Source of the DNA: H2-BAC3 sp045863035
GTDB taxonomy: Bacteria; Bacteroidota; Ignavibacteria; Ignavibacteriales; Ignavibacteriaceae
Assembly: GCA_045863035.1 (NCBI GenBank)
Contig: BTUV01000014.1
Coordinates: 1-46,604 of the forward strand
Direction: 5' to 3'
Length of the DNA stretch: 46,604 nt
The translations under genes were made by a program, and so were the position numbers. How positions within the stretch are numbered: position 1 is the first letter of the stretch; each line of letters starts with the position of its first letter. This document shows positions 45,016 through 46,604 of the stretch, one piece after another. The notes beneath the pieces were generated by a model, which saw only the letters and a program-made list of their open reading frames with translations, ran no database searches and was not told the DNA's origin.

Positions 45016-45364
45016 ACACGTTCATCACTATTGCCACATACCCCCCCAGCACCACATCGTCCAGCATGATGCCCCAGCCGCCGGGGAGGGATTCGAGTTT
45101 TTTTCCGCCGAAGGGTTTTATAATATCAAACACCCGCCAGAGAAGAAACGCTGCGGCTGACCAGACAAGTGTTTTCGGAAGAAAAAGAAGACTGATCCAC
45201 ATTCCCGCCACTTCATCAATGGTGCATTCAGCCGGATCTTTGCCATACAGCTTTTCAAACCATGTTCCAACCGGTATCCCCAACACAGTTACCAGCAGTA
45301 TTGCCGGGATGATTATTTGCGGCTGTTCAAATCCGGGTATCAGCCAGTAGATGCCAAGCGCCAT
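44990..45364 (-). CDS. Phosphatidylglycerophosphatase A-like protein, start uncertain
   Basis: This protein dephosphorylates phosphatidylglycerophosphate at the inner membrane. Visible marks are CTIDEVAGMWISL and GGWGIMLDDVVLG with the conserved Asp residues, and three to four membrane helices. Homology clearly continues upstream of the ATG at 45364: in frame there are KAFGSGLWTGYIPFASGTWG and SL, the usual PgpA N-terminus, yet no ATG, GTG or TTG is found before the TGA at about 45469. CTG at 45433 or ATT at 45457 are the only options, or a frameshift has occurred. It overlaps or follows the UbiA gene closely. Its 3' end runs into a heptamer array. Confidence 0.8.
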   Translation of the reverse strand: MALGIYWLIPGFEQPQIIIPAILLVTVLGIPVGTWFEKLYGKDPAECTIDEVAGMWISLLFLPKTLVWSAAAFLLWRVFDIIKPFGGKKLESLPGGWGIMLDDVVLGGYVAIVMNVFLVLSALC

Positions 45365-45443
45365 GAGGGAGCCCCATGTGCCGGAGGCAAAGGGGATATA
45401 TCCGGTCCAGAGTCCGGATCCAAACGCTTTCAGGATGTAACCG

Positions 45444-46265
45444 TTAAGGCAGGTAATGGTAAATAATCACGATTGCTGATAAAAACCAGAGCGCCACAGA
45501 AGCAGCTATTCCCGCATCACCAAAGAGCACCTTTGACGGATCTCCCGTCCCCCTGTTTTTGTCAATCAGGTAGATATATCTGAAGACTCCGTAGAAGACA
45601 AACAATGATGTGAAAATCAGTTTGTCGGTATTAAACTTTGCTATCGTCTCTTCCGAGATGGTATAGAGCAGATAGGAGATCACCGTAGTGGTTGTCAGAA
45701 CAGTGATAATCTGATCAAGAAATTCTTTTGAGTATTCGGTCAGGACCTTCCGGTGAGAGCCGCCATCATCACCCAACAGCACCAGTTCATGCCGCCGTTT
45801 GGCAAATCCGAGGAAAAGAGACATGGTCAGCGTACAGACCAGAAGCCACTGCGATATCGGCACAGCAATGATGAGCGCACCGCTCACAACCCTCAGCAAA
45901 AATCCCGATGAAATGCAGAAGACATCCAGAAGGATGACTTCTTTTAACTTTACTCCATACAGGAGGTTGATAAGCAGATAGATGCCAATCACCATCAAAA
46001 ACTGTGTGCTCAGCCAGGATGCTCCTGCAAGCGACACTGCCAGAAGAATTCCGGCAAAGACTGAAGCTGTGCTTTTTTTCAGCGCCCCGCTGGCGATAGG
46101 GCGGTTCCGCTTCAGCGGATGAATTTTGTCCCGCTCATAGTCGAGGATATCGTTAAAGATATATACCGCACTTGAGGCGAGGGAAAACATCAGGAATCCG
46201 GCAGCAGTCTTCATCAGATGCGAGCCGGAGAAGAGATGCTCGGAGAAGATCAATGGAGTAAACAA
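45444..46265 (-). CDS. UbiA-family decaprenyl-phosphate phosphoribosyltransferase-like prenyltransferase
   Basis: This is a membrane prenyltransferase of 273 residues or slightly more. The first Asp-rich motif is FNDILDYERDKIHPLKRNRP (about 37-56) and the second lies near DEDGG/HRKVLTEY (about 165-180). The RNRPIASG form is typical of decaprenyl-phosphate phosphoribosyltransferases, which make a polyprenyl-linked ribose donor for cell-surface glycans. The TTG at 46265 is unsatisfying: the family motif RPYQWIKN lies just upstream in frame, but no ATG, GTG or TTG precedes it before a stop at 46331. From about 46300 the sequence is heptamer array, so the native start seems to have been replaced. 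Confidence 0.82.
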   Translation of the reverse strand: MFTPLIFSEHLFSGSHLMKTAAGFLMFSLASSAVYIFNDILDYERDKIHPLKRNRPIASGALKKSTASVFAGILLAVSLAGASWLSTQFLMVIGIYLLINLLYGVKLKEVILLDVFCISSGFLLRVVSGALIIAVPISQWLLVCTLTMSLFLGFAKRRHELVLLGDDGGSHRKVLTEYSKEFLDQIITVLTTTTVISYLLYTISEETIAKFNTDKLIFTSLFVFYGVFRYIYLIDKNRGTGDPSKVLFGDAGIAASVALWFLSAIVIIYHYLP

Positions 46266-46299
46266 AAAGATGTTTTTGATCCACTGGTAAGGGCGAGAA

Positions 46300-46600
46300 C
46301 TAATTAATAAATTAGTAATTAGTTTACTTTAATTAGGAATTAGTAGTTAGTAATTAGTAATAAAAGAGAATGTACAATTAACAATTTACAAAAAACAATT
46401 GATGGTTGAGAATCCTAATTAGCAATTAGGAAGTAGTAATCAATAGTAATTGTGAAGTATGAATTATGAATTATGAATTCACTCAATCGCGGCGGATGAG
46501 TTAAAAATTAACCAAGAACAACGAACCAAGAACTACGAACCCAGAACTGCGAACCAAGTACATCAAACTTTTAATTTTTAACTTTTAATTCTTAATTGAT
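46300..46600. repeat. Compound heptamer array at the window end
   Basis: In order: TTAGTAA/TTAGGAA units (46300-46362), TGTACAA/TTAACAA units (46369-46400), TTAGGAA units (46415-46450), TTATGAA units (46451-46480), inverted TTGGTTC/TTAGTTC units (46513-46558) and inverted TTAAAAA/TTAAGAA units (46566-46600). No gene was seen after the UbiA start. Confidence 0.8.
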
Positions 46601-46604
46601 TAAA

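Noticed and set aside
44799..45350. A plus-strand open frame of 183 codons starting MKEEIGMGF
   Set aside because: The first half is heptamer-encoded and the second half is antisense to the PgpA-like gene, whose motifs are clear.

Overview
The window looks like a chromosome segment of a member of the FCB group (Bacteroidota/Chlorobiota/Ignavibacteriota), most likely Ignavibacteria-like. The grounds are a type IX secretion tail of the NPFNPSTT type, an OmpA protein with thrombospondin-3 calcium repeats, a Wzi-family outer-membrane protein, and A-rich leaders with few strong Shine-Dalgarno sites. No rRNA, tRNA, CRISPR array or transposase was found. The assignment rests on protein style, not on a marker gene.

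Layout. (1) 1-5 kb: a thioesterase, an OmpA/TSP3 protein, a small unknown protein and a T9SS cargo protein, separated by repeat-rich gaps. (2) 5.1-10.05 kb: a three-gene unit made of an ECF sigma factor, a membrane anti-sigma factor with a Zn-finger-like motif, and a large TPR-CHAT protein whose predicted topology puts its protease domain in the periplasm. (3) 10.5-24.2 kb: sugar-nucleotide and assembly genes (gmd, fcl, lhgO, galE, a WbpM/CapD-type dehydratase, an unusual sugar transferase, a GT-C transferase, an O-antigen ligase/polymerase, a Wzi protein). (4) 24.3-39.3 kb: an AT-rich, tightly packed minus-strand O-antigen island with three N-acetyl sugar amidotransferases sharing one HisH/HisF2 pair, a possible deacetylate/re-acylate set (PIG-L, KAS III, SDR, hexapeptide acyltransferase), a DUF354 protein, a GT4, a CapK/PaaK adenylating enzyme, Wzy and Wzx. 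(5) 39.7-44.4 kb: wbpB-wbpD-wbpE-wbpA, making UDP-2,3-diacetamido-glucuronic acid, the kind of sugar that WbpG-type amidotransferases turn into acetamidino sugars. (6) 44.4-46.3 kb: a PgpA-like phosphatase and a UbiA-type phosphoribosyltransferase.

How the genes work together. Regions 3-5 read as one Wzx/Wzy surface-polysaccharide locus. Precursors come from gmd/fcl (GDP-fucose), galE, the CapD-type dehydratase and wbpABDE; amidotransferases and acyl-modifying enzymes decorate the sugars; glycosyltransferases, Wzx, Wzy and a ligase assemble and export the chain.

The most unusual structure is non-coding. Almost every gap outside the AT-rich island holds degenerate tandem arrays with a strict 7-bp period. 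Six sequence families can all be written in one register beginning TTA (TTATGAA, TTAGTGA, TTAGTGC/TTGGTTC, TTAACAA, TTAAGAA, TTAGGGA). They abut or supply stop codons of many genes, reach into start regions, and bracket both copies of a four-helix-bundle (S23/IVP-like) gene. One such cassette splits the wbp operon. The heptamer/four-helix-bundle association and the sigma/anti-sigma/CHAT unit are the best candidates for an undescribed system.
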